From Mangrovimicrobium sediminis (lineage in GTDB: Bacteria > Pseudomonadota > Gammaproteobacteria > Pseudomonadales > Halieaceae), in assembly GCF_004745945.1 (NCBI RefSeq), contig NZ_SRLE01000009.1, positions 397,152-461,151 of the forward strand: DNA of 64,000 bases. Direction: 5' to 3'. A program made the position numbers and the translations under genes. Shown here piece by piece: positions 44,112-54,870 of the stretch; position 1 is the first letter of the stretch, and every line of letters starts with the position of its first letter. Under the pieces are notes generated by a model. It was not told where the DNA came from. It searched no databases and saw only the letters and a list, made by a program, of their open reading frames with translations.

Positions 44112-46190
44112 TTATTTGGCGACGACCAGCTGCGAGATATCGGCGACCTCGAGGAACTGGTCGCGCAGTTGTTTCAGCAGGCCCAGTCGGTTGCGGCGCA
44201 GCTTGTCGTCTTCGGCATTGACCATGACGTCATCGAAAAAGCGATCTACTGGCTCACGCAGGCCCGCAAGGCAGGCCAGCGCCTCTTCGTAAGCGCCTGC
44301 CGACAGGTGTTGTTGTGCGGTCGCGGACAACGCGTCAAGCGTGTCGAACAGGGCTTTTTCGGCGGGTTCGTTCAGCAGCTGCGGATCCACCGGCTCGGTG
44401 CCGGCGCCCTCCTCTGCCTTGTCCAAAATATTGGAAACCCGCTTGTTGGCGGCCGCCAGCGCGGCGGCTTCCGGCAGCTGGCTGAAGGCGTGTACCGCAT
44501 ACACCCGGCGCTGGATGTCCAGCGGACGACTGAGCTGCCGCGCGGCAACGGCCTTGAACACTTCGACCGGGATGTTCTCCTCCTCGTACCAGGCGCGGAA
44601 GCGCTCGATCATGTACTCGAGGACCTGTTCGCCAGTGCCATCGGCGAGGGTTCCGTCGGCGTAGCCCGCTGCGGCAAGTTGCAGGCATTCACGCAGGTCC
44701 AGGTCCAGCCCCTTTTCGACGATGATGCGCAACACCGCCAGTGAAGCGCGGCGCAGGGCGAAGGGGTCCTTGGAGCCGGTGGGTGGCTGGCCTATACCAA
44801 AGATACCCACCAGGGTATCCAGTCTGTCGGCCAGGCCCAGGGCGCAGGCCACACCGGATTCCGGCAGGCGGTCGCCGGCAAAGCGCGGCCAGTACTGCTG
44901 GGCGAGCGCGCTGGCGACGTCGGCGGGCTCGCCGTCGTTGGCGGCGTAGTAGGCGCCGGCGATGCCCTGCATGTCCGGGAATTCCAGCACCATTTCCGTT
45001 ACCAGGTCGGTCTTGGCCAGCAGCGCGGCGCGCTGCGCCTGCTCGGCGGACGCGCCGATGCGCGTGGCCAGCGCGCCGGCGAGCGCGCTCACCCGCTGGG
45101 TCTTGTCGCCCAGGGTGCCCAGCTTCTGCTGGAAGACGATGCTCTGCAGCTTCTCGACGCGCGCCGCCAGCGGCGTCTTGCGGTCGGTCTCATAGAAGAA
45201 GGCGGCGTCCGACAGGCGCGGGCGGATCACCCGCTCGTTGCCGGCGATGACCTGCACCGGGTCCTTGCTCTCGATGTTCGACAGGGTGATGAAATTGGGC
45301 AGCAGCCTGCCCTGGCCGTCGACCACGTGGAAATACTTCTGGTGCTCCTTCATCGAGGACACCAGGGCCTCCTGCGGCACCTCGAGGAAGCGCTCCTCGA
45401 AGCCGCCGGTCAGTGCAACCGGCCACTCGACCAGTCCGGTGACTTCGTCCAGCAGGTCGTCATCGATGACCGCCGTCGCGCCCAGCGCGCTGGCCTCGAC
45501 CTCGACCTGCTCGCGGATCGAGCGCTGGCGCTCCTCGAAGCTGGCGATGACCCGGGCCTCGGCGAGGGCGGATTCATAGTCTTCCGGACGCGCCAGGACG
45601 ATGTCGTGGGGCCAGTGGAAGCGGTGCCCGCGGGTGGTATTGCCGCTGGGCAGGCCGAGGATCTCGCCGTGGCCAGCCTCGCTGCCGAGCATGCTCACCA
45701 CCCAGTGCACCGGGCGCACGAACTCGACGCGGCTGTCGCCCCAGCGCATGCGCTTGGGAATCGGCAGGCCGGCGATCGCCTCGTGAATGATGCTGTTGAG
45801 GCTCTCGCTGGCGGTGACGCCAGCCTCGACCCGGCGCAGGCCGACCCGGGCGCCCTTGGGCGTGTCGATCACCTGCAACTCCTCCGGTGCCACGCCCTGC
45901 TTCTTCGCAAAGCCGGCGGCGGCGGGGGTCCAGGCGCCATCGGCGTCACGGGCGCGGTCGGCGGGCGGGCCGAGCAGCTCGACCTCGCGATCCGCTGCGC
46001 GCTCCTGCACCTCGGCGATGAGCACCGCCAGGCGCCGTGGCGTGGCGAACCAGCGCACTTCGCCGTGGCCCAGTTCGCGCTGCGCCAGACCTGCAACCAC
46101 GCCGTCGCGGAAGGCCAGTCCCAGGGATTTCAGCGCCTTGGGCGGCAGTTCCTCGGTGCCCAGTTCGACGAGCAGGGTCTGCGTGCTCAT
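44112..46190 (-). CDS. glyS: Glycine--tRNA ligase subunit beta
   Basis: GlyS is the tRNA-recognition subunit of the bacterial alpha2-beta2 glycyl-tRNA synthetase. The 692-residue protein starts [20 protein letters not shown], characteristic of the family, and has the usual length and a C-terminal anticodon-binding region. Its ATG overlaps the glyQ stop by four bases (ATGA). Confidence 0.97.
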   Translation of the reverse strand: MSTQTLLVELGTEELPPKALKSLGLAFRDGVVAGLAQRELGHGEVRWFATPRRLAVLIAEVQERAADREVELLGPPADRARDADGAWTPAAAGFAKKQGVAPEELQVIDTPKGARVGLRRVEAGVTASESLNSIIHEAIAGLPIPKRMRWGDSRVEFVRPVHWVVSMLGSEAGHGEILGLPSGNTTRGHRFHWPHDIVLARPEDYESALAEARVIASFEERQRSIREQVEVEASALGATAVIDDDLLDEVTGLVEWPVALTGGFEERFLEVPQEALVSSMKEHQKYFHVVDGQGRLLPNFITLSNIESKDPVQVIAGNERVIRPRLSDAAFFYETDRKTPLAARVEKLQSIVFQQKLGTLGDKTQRVSALAGALATRIGASAEQAQRAALLAKTDLVTEMVLEFPDMQGIAGAYYAANDGEPADVASALAQQYWPRFAGDRLPESGVACALGLADRLDTLVGIFGIGQPPTGSKDPFALRRASLAVLRIIVEKGLDLDLRECLQLAAAGYADGTLADGTGEQVLEYMIERFRAWYEEENIPVEVFKAVAARQLSRPLDIQRRVYAVHAFSQLPEAAALAAANKRVSNILDKAEEGAGTEPVDPQLLNEPAEKALFDTLDALSATAQQHLSAGAYEEALACLAGLREPVDRFFDDVMVNAEDDKLRRNRLGLLKQLRDQFLEVADISQLVVAK

Positions 46191-47140
46191 GCCGGCACCT
46201 CCTGGGCGATACGCTCGAGGACTTCGGCGCGCACGCGCTCCTCCGCCAGCGGGAAGCCGAGGGCGGCGCGGGCATCGAAATAGGCCTGGGCCACCGCGCG
46301 CGCCAGGGTGCGCACACGCAGGATGAAGCGCTGGCGCTCGGTCACGGAAATCGCGTGGCGCGCGTCGAGCAGGTTGAAGGTGTGGGAGGCTTTCATCACC
46401 ATTTCATAGGCGGGCAGCGGCAGGCCGGTCTCGACCAGGCGCAGGGCTTCGGCCTCGCAGTGATCGAACTGGCTGAACAGCCAGGCCACGTCCGCCTCCT
46501 CGAAGTTGTAGCGCGACATCTCCACCTCGTTCTGGTGGAACACGTCCCCGTAGGTGACCTTGCCCGCCGGCCCCTCGGCCCAGACCAGGTCGTAGATGCT
46601 GTCCACGCCCTGCAGGTACATGGCGATGCGCTCGATGCCGTAGGTGATCTCGCCGGTGACCGGGTAGCACTCGAGGCCGCCGGCCTGCTGGAAATAGGTG
46701 AACTGGGTGACCTCCATGCCGTTGAGCCAGACCTCCCAGCCCAGGCCCCAGGCGCCCAGGGTTGGCGATTCCCAGTTGTCCTCGACGAAGCGCACGTCGT
46801 GGATGCTGGTGTCGATACCCAGGGCGGCCAGCGAATCCAGGTAGAGCTGCTGGAATTCCAGCGGCGAGGGTTTCATCACTACCTGGAACTGGTAGTAGTG
46901 CTGCAGGCGGTTGGGGTTCTCGCCGTAGCGGCCGTCGGTCGGGCGCCGGCTGGGCTGCACGTAGGCGGCGTTCCAGCGCTCGGGACCGACCGCGCGCAGG
47001 AACGTCGCCGGGTGGAAAGTGCCGGCGCCGACCTCCATGTCCAGCGGCTGCAGGACCACGCAGCCCCGGTCCGCCCAGAACTGCTGAAGCCTCAGGATAA
47101 GCTCCTGAAATGTCTCGGGTTTGCTCTGGATGTCAGTCAA
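46187..47140 (-). CDS. glyQ: Glycine--tRNA ligase subunit alpha
   Basis: GlyQ is the catalytic subunit of glycyl-tRNA synthetase. The protein contains [53 protein letters not shown] and [17 protein letters not shown], all conserved. The start is inferred to be TTG at 47140, giving 317 residues: AGGG lies upstream, no ATG occurs at a sensible place, and the open frame upstream to 47932 runs antisense through the acyltransferase gene. It shares an intergenic promoter region with the divergent acyltransferase gene. Confidence 0.94.
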   Translation of the reverse strand: MTDIQSKPETFQELILRLQQFWADRGCVVLQPLDMEVGAGTFHPATFLRAVGPERWNAAYVQPSRRPTDGRYGENPNRLQHYYQFQVVMKPSPLEFQQLYLDSLAALGIDTSIHDVRFVEDNWESPTLGAWGLGWEVWLNGMEVTQFTYFQQAGGLECYPVTGEITYGIERIAMYLQGVDSIYDLVWAEGPAGKVTYGDVFHQNEVEMSRYNFEEADVAWLFSQFDHCEAEALRLVETGLPLPAYEMVMKASHTFNLLDARHAISVTERQRFILRVRTLARAVAQAYFDARAALGFPLAEERVRAEVLERIAQEVPA

Positions 47141-47171
47141 GGATCTGCCCTGCGTCGGTGCAAAAAGCCGG

Positions 47172-47203
47172 GTATTATACAGGCTCTTTTGCCGGCATAA
47201 TAC
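47172..47203. promoter_or_regulatory. Divergent promoter region of glyQ and the lipid A acyltransferase gene
   Basis: GTATTAT (47172-47178) and ATAATAC (47197-47203) form an inverted repeat with an 18-base spacer. Leftward, TATAAT (47179-47174) is a consensus -10 for glyQ; rightward, CATAAT (47196-47201) is a candidate -10 for the acyltransferase gene. Each arm occupies the -35 position of the opposite promoter. Confidence 0.5.
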
Positions 47204-47231
47204 GCGCTTTGCCCGAAACTGGCATGCACCC

Positions 47232-48125
47232 ATGAATGCTCTGAAGGCCGCGCTGGTGAAGCTTTTCCTGCACGGCTTCGCCCTCCTCCCGCTGGGTGTT
47301 TCGCGGGCGGTCGGGCGCACCCTGGCGGCGGCGTACTGGCAGCTCAACGGCGCGGCGGCGCGAGTGACCCGGCGCAATATCGAGCTGGCATTTCCCCACC
47401 TGGCACCCGCCGAACGCGACGCGCTGGCGCGCGACAGCCTGCTCGCCACCGGGGAACTCGCCGCGGAGATGGGCTGGGTGTGGTTGCGGCCCTGGCCGGT
47501 GATCGCCGCTCGCATCGAGTCGGTCGAGGGCGCGCAGCTGGTCACCGAGGCCCTCGCCGCCGGCAGCGGTGTGGTCATCCTGGCGCCGCATATCGGCAAC
47601 TGGGAGGTGCTCGGCCTGCACCTGGCCACGCTCGGACCGACGGTTTCGCTGTTCGAACCGCCCCACCTGGTGGCGCTGGAGCCGGTCATGCGACGCGCCC
47701 GCGAGCGCAGCGGGGCAACGCTGGTGCCTACAGACAGCCGCGGCCTCGCCCGCCTGCTGCGCAGCGTCAGGCAGGGCGGCATCGCCGGTATTCTCCCCGA
47801 CCAGGTGCCGCGCAGCCTGAACGCCGGGGAAAATGTCGAGTTCATGGGGGTACGCTGCTTCACGCCTACCCTGGCCTGCCAGATGATTCGCCGCAGCGGG
47901 GCGACGGCGGTGGTCGGCACCGCCCTGCGCACGGCGCGCGGCTTCCGCGTGATCTACACTGCCGCGGAGCCGGACGTTGCCAGCGAGGATATCCACACGG
48001 CGCTGCAGGCGATGAATCGCGGCGTGGCGGCGGCGGTGGCGCAGGCACCCGCGCAGTACCAGTGGGAGTACAAGCGCTTCAAAGTGAGGCCCCGGGAGGG
48101 GCGCGATGTGTATCATGATCTCTAG
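47232..48125 (+). CDS. Lipid A biosynthesis lauroyl/myristoyl acyltransferase family protein
   Basis: A 297-residue inner-membrane acyltransferase of the LpxL/HtrB/LpxM type, which adds secondary acyl chains to lipid A. The catalytic HxxxxE motif is in [16 protein letters not shown] (about residues 115-130), with the N-terminal hydrophobic anchor and GILPDQVPR as expected. ATG 47232 fits the family N-terminus; the longer frame runs into the glyQ leader. LpxL and LpxM types cannot be separated by eye. Confidence 0.88.
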   Translation: MNALKAALVKLFLHGFALLPLGVSRAVGRTLAAAYWQLNGAAARVTRRNIELAFPHLAPAERDALARDSLLATGELAAEMGWVWLRPWPVIAARIESVEGAQLVTEALAAGSGVVILAPHIGNWEVLGLHLATLGPTVSLFEPPHLVALEPVMRRARERSGATLVPTDSRGLARLLRSVRQGGIAGILPDQVPRSLNAGENVEFMGVRCFTPTLACQMIRRSGATAVVGTALRTARGFRVIYTAAEPDVASEDIHTALQAMNRGVAAAVAQAPAQYQWEYKRFKVRPREGRDVYHDL

Positions 48126-48140
48126 GCGGGCCAGACCTCT

Positions 48141-48938
48141 ATGATGTTTTACGGCAAGCTCATCGGCGGCGTTCTCGGACTGTTGACCCTGGGGCCTATT
48201 GGCTTGGTGGCAGGAATAATCGTCGGCCACTTTTTCGACCGCGGTCTCGGCGGCGCCTTTCGCTTTGCCTCGCCGGAAAATATCGCGCGGGTGCAGCGCA
48301 GTTTCTTCGAAACCACCTTTTTGCTCTCCGGCTACCTGGCCAAGGCGGACGGGCATATCTCCCAGCAGGAGATCGACCACACCGAAACTGTGATCGCCAA
48401 CCTCGGCCTGAACAGCGACGAGCGGCGCGAAGCCATCGAGCTGTTCCGCCGCGGCGCCGCTGCGGAATTCCAGCCGCAGGCGACGGTGTCCGCGTTTCTC
48501 GAGACCTGCAGTGGGCAGCGCCAGCTGCAACACACCCTGCTCATGTTCCTGGTGTCGCTGACCCTCGCCGACCACCAGGTCGAGCCCGCCGAGCGCGAGG
48601 CGCTGCTGGAAATCGGCCGCCTGTTCGGTGTCGCGCCCGCCCAGCTGGAACAGCTGTTGCGCATGGCCCAGGCGCAGGGACACTTCCACGGTGGCGGCCA
48701 ATCCGCGGCGCCTTCCCGCGATACCCTCGCCGACGCCTACGCGGCCCTGGGGGTGAGCGCCGACATCGACGACAAGGCGCTCAAGCACGCCTACCGCAAA
48801 TTGATGAGCGAGAACCACCCGGACAAGCTGATCGCCCGGGGCGTGCCCGAGCACATGGTCAAGCTGGCGACGGAAAAGTCGCAGGAGATCCAGTCCGCCT
48901 ACGAAACCATCCGCAAGTCGCGCGGGCTGGGGAAGTAG
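48141..48938 (+). CDS. djlA: Co-chaperone DjlA (membrane-anchored DnaJ-like protein)
   Basis: DjlA is a type III membrane protein that stimulates DnaK. The 265-residue protein has a glycine-patterned membrane segment (residues 5-33), a TerB-like helical domain (about 50-170) with ADGHISQQEID, and a C-terminal J domain with the HPD motif in SENHPDKL. It lies 15 bases after the acyltransferase gene and is probably co-transcribed. Confidence 0.93.
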   Translation: MMFYGKLIGGVLGLLTLGPIGLVAGIIVGHFFDRGLGGAFRFASPENIARVQRSFFETTFLLSGYLAKADGHISQQEIDHTETVIANLGLNSDERREAIELFRRGAAAEFQPQATVSAFLETCSGQRQLQHTLLMFLVSLTLADHQVEPAEREALLEIGRLFGVAPAQLEQLLRMAQAQGHFHGGGQSAAPSRDTLADAYAALGVSADIDDKALKHAYRKLMSENHPDKLIARGVPEHMVKLATEKSQEIQSAYETIRKSRGLGK

Positions 48939-48941
48939 GCA

Positions 48942-50390
48942 TCAGGTACGCCAGAAGGCCGGTGTGAACAGCACCAGCAGTGTGAAAATCTCCAGGCGGC
49001 CGAGCAGCATGGCGAAGCACATGATGAGTTTCGCGGTTTCGCTGATGTCGCCAAAGCCCGACGCCACACCGGCGATGCCCATGCCGAGGTTGTTCAGCGA
49101 CGCCGCCACCGCGGAGAAACCGGTGGTGAAGTCCATGCCGCAGGCCATCATGGCCAGCAGCAGGATAATGAAAGCGGTGGTGTAGACCGCGAAAAAACTC
49201 CACACGGCGCTGACCACCGTGGCCTCGACCCGGCGCCGCCCTACCTTCAGCGGAATCACCGCCTGCGGATGCACCAGCTGCTTGAGTTCGCGTATGCCCT
49301 GCTTGTAGATCAGCATCAGGCGCATGGTCTTGATGCCGCCCGCGGTGGAGCCGACACAGCCGCCCATACAGGAGAAGAAAATCGCCAGGATCGGCAGTTC
49401 CGCCGGCCACACCGAGACGTTTTCTGTCGAGTATCCGGTGGTGGTGATAATGGAAATCACCTGGAATACACCGTGAATTACGCTCTCGTGATGACCGTGG
49501 GTGTTGGTGTAGATCAGGATGACGATGGTCGTCAGGATGCAGCAGGACACCGCGACGATATAGAAGCGGGTCTCCGAGTCGCGCTGGTAGACCTTCAGGC
49601 TGCGCCGCCGCCAGGCGAGGAAGTGCAGGCCGAAATTGATCCCGGAGATGAGCATGAAAAAACTGGAGGCGATGAGAATCGCGTTGCTGTTGAAATAACC
49701 CAGGCTACTGTCGTGGGTGGAAAATCCGCCCAGCGCGATGGTCGAAAACGAGTGGCCAATGGCGTCGAAGACGGACATGCCCAGCAGGTAGTAGGTGATG
49801 GCACAGGCCGCGGTGAGGATCACGTAGCAGATAAACAGCGCCTTCGCGGTGCCGGCGATACGCGGTGTCAGCTTGTTGTCCTTGGATGGCCCTGGCGTTT
49901 CCGCCTTGTACAGCTGCATACCGCCGATGCCGAGCATGGGCAGTACCGCCACGGCCACCACGATGATGCCGATTCCGCCCATCCACTGCAGCAATTGCCG
50001 GTAGAACAGGATCGAGGGCGGCAGCGCATCCAGTCCGGTAATCACCGTGCCGCCGCTGGAGGTGAGCCCGGAGATCGACTCGAAGATCGCGTCCACCGGG
50101 GATAGTTCCAGCCCCTCCGCCAGCGCCAGGGGCAGCGCACCGAAGGTGCCCAGTACCGTCCAGAACAGCGAGGTGATCAGGAAGCCGTCGCGGATGCGCA
50201 GCTCCTGCTGCACATCGCGCAGCGGCAGCCACATGAGCAGGCCGGAGAAAAAGGTGATACCAAAAGCGGAGAGAAAGCCGATGGCAGAGTGATCGTCGGC
50301 GAGCAGCGCGATCACCAGCGGCGGCACCATGGTCAGCGAGAACAGCATCAGCAGGATGCCGAGGACGCGCAGGGTGACAGCGAAATGCAT
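48942..50390 (-). CDS. trkH: Trk system potassium uptake protein TrkH
   Basis: TrkH is the potassium-translocating membrane subunit of the Trk system. The 482-residue protein has about ten membrane segments arranged as repeats of the channel unit, with filter-like loops TSSGGTVITG, GFSTHDSSLG, GYSTENVS and GFSAVAASLNN. It is encoded three bases after its regulatory partner trkA. Confidence 0.95.
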   Translation of the reverse strand: MHFAVTLRVLGILLMLFSLTMVPPLVIALLADDHSAIGFLSAFGITFFSGLLMWLPLRDVQQELRIRDGFLITSLFWTVLGTFGALPLALAEGLELSPVDAIFESISGLTSSGGTVITGLDALPPSILFYRQLLQWMGGIGIIVVAVAVLPMLGIGGMQLYKAETPGPSKDNKLTPRIAGTAKALFICYVILTAACAITYYLLGMSVFDAIGHSFSTIALGGFSTHDSSLGYFNSNAILIASSFFMLISGINFGLHFLAWRRRSLKVYQRDSETRFYIVAVSCCILTTIVILIYTNTHGHHESVIHGVFQVISIITTTGYSTENVSVWPAELPILAIFFSCMGGCVGSTAGGIKTMRLMLIYKQGIRELKQLVHPQAVIPLKVGRRRVEATVVSAVWSFFAVYTTAFIILLLAMMACGMDFTTGFSAVAASLNNLGMGIAGVASGFGDISETAKLIMCFAMLLGRLEIFTLLVLFTPAFWRT

Positions 50391-50393
50391 GGG

Positions 50394-51770
50394 CTAGAAG
50401 AACCCGAAGCCCACGGCGAACAGTTTTTCCACCGCGCTGATCTTGCTCTTGTCGACCAGGAAGATGATCACATGGTCGTCGGTCTCGATCACCACGTCGC
50501 CGTGGGCGATGAGGACCTCATCTTTGCGCACGATGGCGCCGATGGTAACCCCGTCCGGCAGGTTGATCTCGTCCAGGCGCCGACCGACGACCCGCGATGA
50601 GTAGGGGTCGCCGTGGGCGGTGACCTCGATCGCCTCGGCGGCACCGCGGCGCAGGGAGTGCACGTTACCCACGTCGCCGCGGCGCACGTGGGTGAGCAGG
50701 CTGCCGATGGTGATCTGCTGCGGCGAGATGGCGATGTCGATCTCGTCGCCCACCAGCTCGGCGTAGGCGGGGTTGGCGATCAGCGTGATTACTTTCTTCG
50801 CCCCCATGCGCTTGGCCAGCATGGAGATCATGATGTTGGATTCGTCGTTGTTGGTCAGCGCGCAGAATACGTCGCAGGCCTCGATGTTTTCCTGCGACAG
50901 CAACTGCGGCTCCGAGGCACTGCCGTTGAGCACGATGGTGTGGCGCAAACGCTCCGACAGCAGCTTGCAGCGGTCGTAGGAGCGCTCGATCACTTTCACC
51001 CGGTACTTGTGCTCGATGCTCTGTGCCAGGGTCGCGCCGATGTTGCCGCCGCCGGCGATCATTACCCGCTTGTAGGGTTTGTCGACCTTGCGCAGCTCGG
51101 TCATTACCGCGCGGATATGCTCGCGTGCGGCGAGGAAGAACACCTCGTCGCCGGCCTCGACCACGGTGTCACCCTCGGGGATGATCGGCCGGTTCTGGCG
51201 GAAAATCGCAGCGACGCGGGTGTCCATGTTCTTCGGCATGTGGTTGCGGATCTCGCGCAACTCCTGGCCGACGATGAGGCCATCGTGGTAGGCGCGCACC
51301 GCGACCAGCTGCACGCGGCCGTCGGCGAAATCCAGCACCTGCAGGGCGCCGGGGTTCTCAATGAGTTGCTCGATACTGCGCGTGACCAGCTGTTCGGGAC
51401 CGATGATCACATCCACGGGAATGTGCTCGCGCTTGAACAGCTGCTCCTGGTAGGCGAGGTAGCTGGGCGACCTGACACGGGAGATTTTGGTCGGCGTGTT
51501 GAACAGCGTCTGCGCCACCTGGCAGGCCATCATGTTGATCTCGTCGGAGTTGGTGACCGCGATCACCATGTCCGCGTCTTCTGCTCCGGCTTTATAAAGC
51601 GTACCGGGGTGCGAGGCGCCGCCGAGAACGGTGCCGATGTCCAGCCGGTCCTGCAGGGCGCGCAGCTTGTTGCTGTTGGTGTCGACGACGGTGATGTCGT
51701 TCTGCTCGTTGGCGAGGTGCTCGGCCAGGGTGCCGCCGACCTGACCCGCCCCGAGGATAATGATCTTCAT
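50394..51770 (-). CDS. trkA: Trk system potassium transporter regulatory subunit TrkA
   Basis: TrkA is the cytoplasmic nucleotide-binding subunit that gates TrkH. The 458-residue protein has two RCK units: Rossmann folds starting [16 protein letters not shown] (about residue 4) and [16 protein letters not shown] (about 235), each followed by a TrkA-C domain. It lies 90 bases after rsmB, and fmt-rsmB-trkA is a common cluster in gammaproteobacteria. Confidence 0.96.
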   Translation of the reverse strand: MKIIILGAGQVGGTLAEHLANEQNDITVVDTNSNKLRALQDRLDIGTVLGGASHPGTLYKAGAEDADMVIAVTNSDEINMMACQVAQTLFNTPTKISRVRSPSYLAYQEQLFKREHIPVDVIIGPEQLVTRSIEQLIENPGALQVLDFADGRVQLVAVRAYHDGLIVGQELREIRNHMPKNMDTRVAAIFRQNRPIIPEGDTVVEAGDEVFFLAAREHIRAVMTELRKVDKPYKRVMIAGGGNIGATLAQSIEHKYRVKVIERSYDRCKLLSERLRHTIVLNGSASEPQLLSQENIEACDVFCALTNNDESNIMISMLAKRMGAKKVITLIANPAYAELVGDEIDIAISPQQITIGSLLTHVRRGDVGNVHSLRRGAAEAIEVTAHGDPYSSRVVGRRLDEINLPDGVTIGAIVRKDEVLIAHGDVVIETDDHVIIFLVDKSKISAVEKLFAVGFGFF

Positions 51771-51860
51771 GGCTCGCTGACCCGGCTAAGGTGGGGGAAC
51801 GATAAATAAAAGCCCTTCACATTGTAAGCGCCGGTCCGGGCAATTGTGCACAATGCCGGC

Positions 51861-53153
51861 TCACTCCTTTTCCAGCAGGGCGTAATACAACCCGTCCGGG
51901 CCATCGGTGCGCGGCAGCAGCTGGCGACCGCACTCGGTTGTCTCGCCCCACGCCGCCGCGGGACGCAGCAGCCGGACATCGCCCTGGCGCGCAATAAATG
52001 CCGAGACCACGCCATCGTTTTCCGCGCGCAACACCGAACAGGTGGCGTAGAGCAGCTGGCCGCCCCGGCGCAACAGCGGCCACAGGCCATCGAGAATAGC
52101 GCCCTGCTGTCGTGCCAGGGCATCGATATCCTGCGCGCGACGCAGCAGCTTGATATCCGGGTGGCGGCGGATGACGCCGCTGCCGCTGCACGGGGCGTCC
52201 ACCAGGATGCGATCGAAGGCTTGCGCGGTTATTTCTGCCGGTGGATGGCTGGCATCGCCGGCCACGCAGCGTGCGGAGACGCCCAGCCGTTCGAGGTTTT
52301 CTTCCACCATCGCGAGGCGTCCGGCGTCCGTGTCCATCGCCACCAGCTCGGCCAGAGCCGGCTGCAGTTCGAGGATGTGGCAGGTTTTGCCGCCGGGTGC
52401 GGCGCAGGCATCGAGGACGCGCTCGCCGGCCTGTACTTGCAGTAACAGTGCCGCCATCTGCGCCGCCTCGTCCTGCACGCTGGCGTCGCCGGCGGCGAAC
52501 CCGGGCAGTTCGCCCACCGCCCTCGCCTGCGCCAGGTATACCGCCTGGGGCGAAAGTTCGCCCGGTCGCGCGGGCATGTCCGCTGCGTCCAGCCGCGCCA
52601 GGTAGTCCTCCCGGGTGCCGTGAGCGGCATTGATGCGCAGGGTCATCGGCGCCTGCTGGTTGTTGGCGGCGATGATGTCGAGAGCCTGGGCCGGCCAGTC
52701 GCGTTGCAGGTGGGTGAACAACCAGTCCGGGTGAGCGCAGCGCTGTGCCTCGGACAGGTTCGCCTCCAGTTGTTCGCGCTCGCGCTGGAACCGGCGCAGC
52801 ACGGCGTTGCACAGGCCCTTCGCCCAGTGCTTTTTCAGCGCCCGGGTGGCGGCGACGGTCTCGTCAACCGCGGCGTGGGGGGGAATCCGGGTGTCCGCCA
52901 GCTGGTAGAGCCCGCACAGCAGCAGGCCGAGCACATCGTGGTCGCGCTCGCGCAGGGGCTTGTCCAGCAGCTGATCGAGAATACCCTGCAGGCGCGGCGC
53001 CAGGCGCAGGCTGCCGTAGCACAGCTGCTGCAGCAGGGCGCGATCCTGCGGGCCCACCGCGTCGAGCCCGGCGGGCAGCGCCTGGTTCAGCGAGCGGCCG
53101 TCGAGAACCTGCCCCAGGACGCGGGCCGCGACAGCGCGGGTATTCCGGGCCAT
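51861..53153 (-). CDS. rsmB: 16S rRNA (cytosine967-C5)-methyltransferase
   Basis: RsmB (Sun) methylates C967 of 16S rRNA. The 430-residue protein has an N-terminal NusB-like RNA-binding domain (about 1-140), then the methyltransferase domain with the SAM motif VLDACAAPGGKTCHIL, the catalytic motif VDAPCSGSGVIRRHPD and the second cysteine in LLYATCSV. Its ATG overlaps the fmt stop by one base. Confidence 0.96.
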   Translation of the reverse strand: MARNTRAVAARVLGQVLDGRSLNQALPAGLDAVGPQDRALLQQLCYGSLRLAPRLQGILDQLLDKPLRERDHDVLGLLLCGLYQLADTRIPPHAAVDETVAATRALKKHWAKGLCNAVLRRFQREREQLEANLSEAQRCAHPDWLFTHLQRDWPAQALDIIAANNQQAPMTLRINAAHGTREDYLARLDAADMPARPGELSPQAVYLAQARAVGELPGFAAGDASVQDEAAQMAALLLQVQAGERVLDACAAPGGKTCHILELQPALAELVAMDTDAGRLAMVEENLERLGVSARCVAGDASHPPAEITAQAFDRILVDAPCSGSGVIRRHPDIKLLRRAQDIDALARQQGAILDGLWPLLRRGGQLLYATCSVLRAENDGVVSAFIARQGDVRLLRPAAAWGETTECGRQLLPRTDGPDGLYYALLEKE

Positions 53154-54118
53154 CAGTCGGCCGCGGCCGGTATGTCGAAGCGGCGTCCCGCGGCGAACAG
53201 GTCTGCGCTGCCATTGAGGATCTGCGCCGCATCCAGCGGTTTGCCGCCGGGCAATTGCAGCCGGGTGAGCAGCAGCTGCCCCTCACCGGTGTTGACCAGG
53301 ATGCCCTCGCGGGTGACCTGCAGGATGCTGCCCGCGGGCTCGGGTAGCGGCGCTGCGCCCGCGGGCAGCGCCTCCCAGACGCGGATGCGCTGCCCGTCGA
53401 GGTGGGTAAAGCACACCGGCACCGGGTTGAACGCGCGCACCCGGCGCTCCAGGGTTTGCGCGTCCTGCGACCAGTCCAGCTCCGCCTCGGCCTTGTCGAT
53501 CTTGGCGGCGTAGCAGCTCGCCGCATCGTCCTGTACCGCGGCCCGCGCCTGGTGGCCGGGCAGGTCGGCGAGCACTTCGGCGAGCAGCGGCGGACCGAGG
53601 CGCGCCAGGCCTTGTTCGAGGTCAGCGGCGGTGGTTCTGGCGTCGATCGGGCAGCTGGCGGTGGCCAGCATGTCGCCGGTATCCAGTCCGGCGTCCATCT
53701 GCATGATGGTGATCCCGGTGCTGGCGTCGCCCGCCTCGATGGCGCGCTGGATGGGTGCGGCCCCGCGCCAGCGCGGCAGCAGCGAAGCGTGTACGTTGAC
53801 ACAGCCCAGGCGCGGCGCGTCGAGCACTGCCTGCGGCAGGATCAGGCCGTAGGCGACCACCACCAGCACATCAGCGCCGAACCCGGCAAGTTCCGCCTGG
53901 GCATCGGCATCGCGCAGGCTGCGCGGCTGCAGCACCGGCAGGCCGGCCTCCAGCGCCAGTTGCTTGACCGGGCTGGCCTGCAGCTTCTTGCCCCGTCCCG
54001 CGGGCCGGTCGGGCTGCGTATACACCGCCAGGAGTTGGTGCTCACTATCAATAAGTGGCTCCAGGTGAAGGGCCGCGAACGCCGGTGTGCCGGCAAAGAT
54101 GAGTTTCAGGCCGGACAT
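53153..54118 (-). CDS. fmt: Methionyl-tRNA formyltransferase
   Basis: Fmt formylates initiator Met-tRNA. The 321-residue protein has the Rossmann N-terminal domain with SLLPRWRGAAPIQRAIEAGD, preceded by CVNVHA (catalytic Asn and His) and followed by MQMDAGLDTGDML (catalytic Asp), then a C-terminal beta-barrel domain. It follows def by three bases, giving the usual def-fmt pairing for formylation and deformylation. Confidence 0.97.
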   Translation of the reverse strand: MSGLKLIFAGTPAFAALHLEPLIDSEHQLLAVYTQPDRPAGRGKKLQASPVKQLALEAGLPVLQPRSLRDADAQAELAGFGADVLVVVAYGLILPQAVLDAPRLGCVNVHASLLPRWRGAAPIQRAIEAGDASTGITIMQMDAGLDTGDMLATASCPIDARTTAADLEQGLARLGPPLLAEVLADLPGHQARAAVQDDAASCYAAKIDKAEAELDWSQDAQTLERRVRAFNPVPVCFTHLDGQRIRVWEALPAGAAPLPEPAGSILQVTREGILVNTGEGQLLLTRLQLPGGKPLDAAQILNGSADLFAAGRRFDIPAAAD

Positions 54119-54121
54119 GGA

Positions 54122-54628
54122 TCAGGCGCGGCGGCGCTGGGTCTTTTCCAGCTTCTTGCGGATGCGGGTGCGCTTGAGCGGCGTCAGGTAGTCGACGAAC
54201 AGCTTGCCGTCGAGGTGGTCGATCTCGTGTTGCAGGCAGATCGCGGCGAGCCCGTCGAGTTCCTCGGTAAACGCTTCGCCGTCGCGACCCAGGGCGGCGA
54301 CGCGCACCCGCCGGGGCCGGTTCACGGTCTCGTAGTAGCCCGGCACGGAGAGACAGCCCTCATCGTATTCGCCCAGCTCCGGGTCGAGGATCTCGACCTC
54401 GGGATTGATATACACCTGCGGCGCATCCTGGTCCTCGGACAGGTCCATGACCAGCAACCGCTGGTGTACGTCGACCTGGGTGGCCGCGAGGCCGATGCCC
54501 GGCGCCGCGTACATGGTCTCCAGCATGTCGTCGATCAGGGAGCGGGTGGCGTCGGTGACCTCCACCACGGGTTCCGCCACCGTGCGCAGGCGGGGATCGG
54601 GGAATTCGAGGATTTCGAGTATGGCCAT
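54122..54628 (-). CDS. def: Peptide deformylase
   Basis: Def removes the formyl group from nascent proteins. The 168-residue protein has the three family motifs: GIGLAATQ (about 44-51), EGCLS with metal ligand Cys92, and HEIDH with His134, Glu135 and His138. ATG 54628 is used because the longer frame to 54715 crosses the promoter region. A TATAAT lies on the minus strand at 54729-54724, about 95 bases upstream. It is the first gene of the def-fmt-rsmB-trkA-trkH run. Confidence 0.97.
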   Translation of the reverse strand: MAILEILEFPDPRLRTVAEPVVEVTDATRSLIDDMLETMYAAPGIGLAATQVDVHQRLLVMDLSEDQDAPQVYINPEVEILDPELGEYDEGCLSVPGYYETVNRPRRVRVAALGRDGEAFTEELDGLAAICLQHEIDHLDGKLFVDYLTPLKRTRIRKKLEKTQRRRA

Positions 54629-54870
54629 CTCTTGGTCTCGGTCTCGCGGGGCCCCAGCGACAGGCTGGAGAAATAGTAACTTTTGGCTTGCCAGCGGGAA
54701 AACGCGGCAGCACACTTACGACTATTATACTGTCCGGGAATAAGGGGTGCCCAGTGGCGGGTTATCCGCCGGGTTGATGTCACGGACGGTGGCTGCACCG
54801 CTATTCCGGTGCCGCTACCACCGGTACCAGCTGTCGGGCAGCGCATAACAAGGCCACAGGGACGAAAACA

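Noticed and set aside
47141..47932. 264-codon in-frame 5' extension of glyQ
   Set aside because: It runs antisense through the acyltransferase gene and across the shared promoter; GlyQ begins just after the TTG at 47140.
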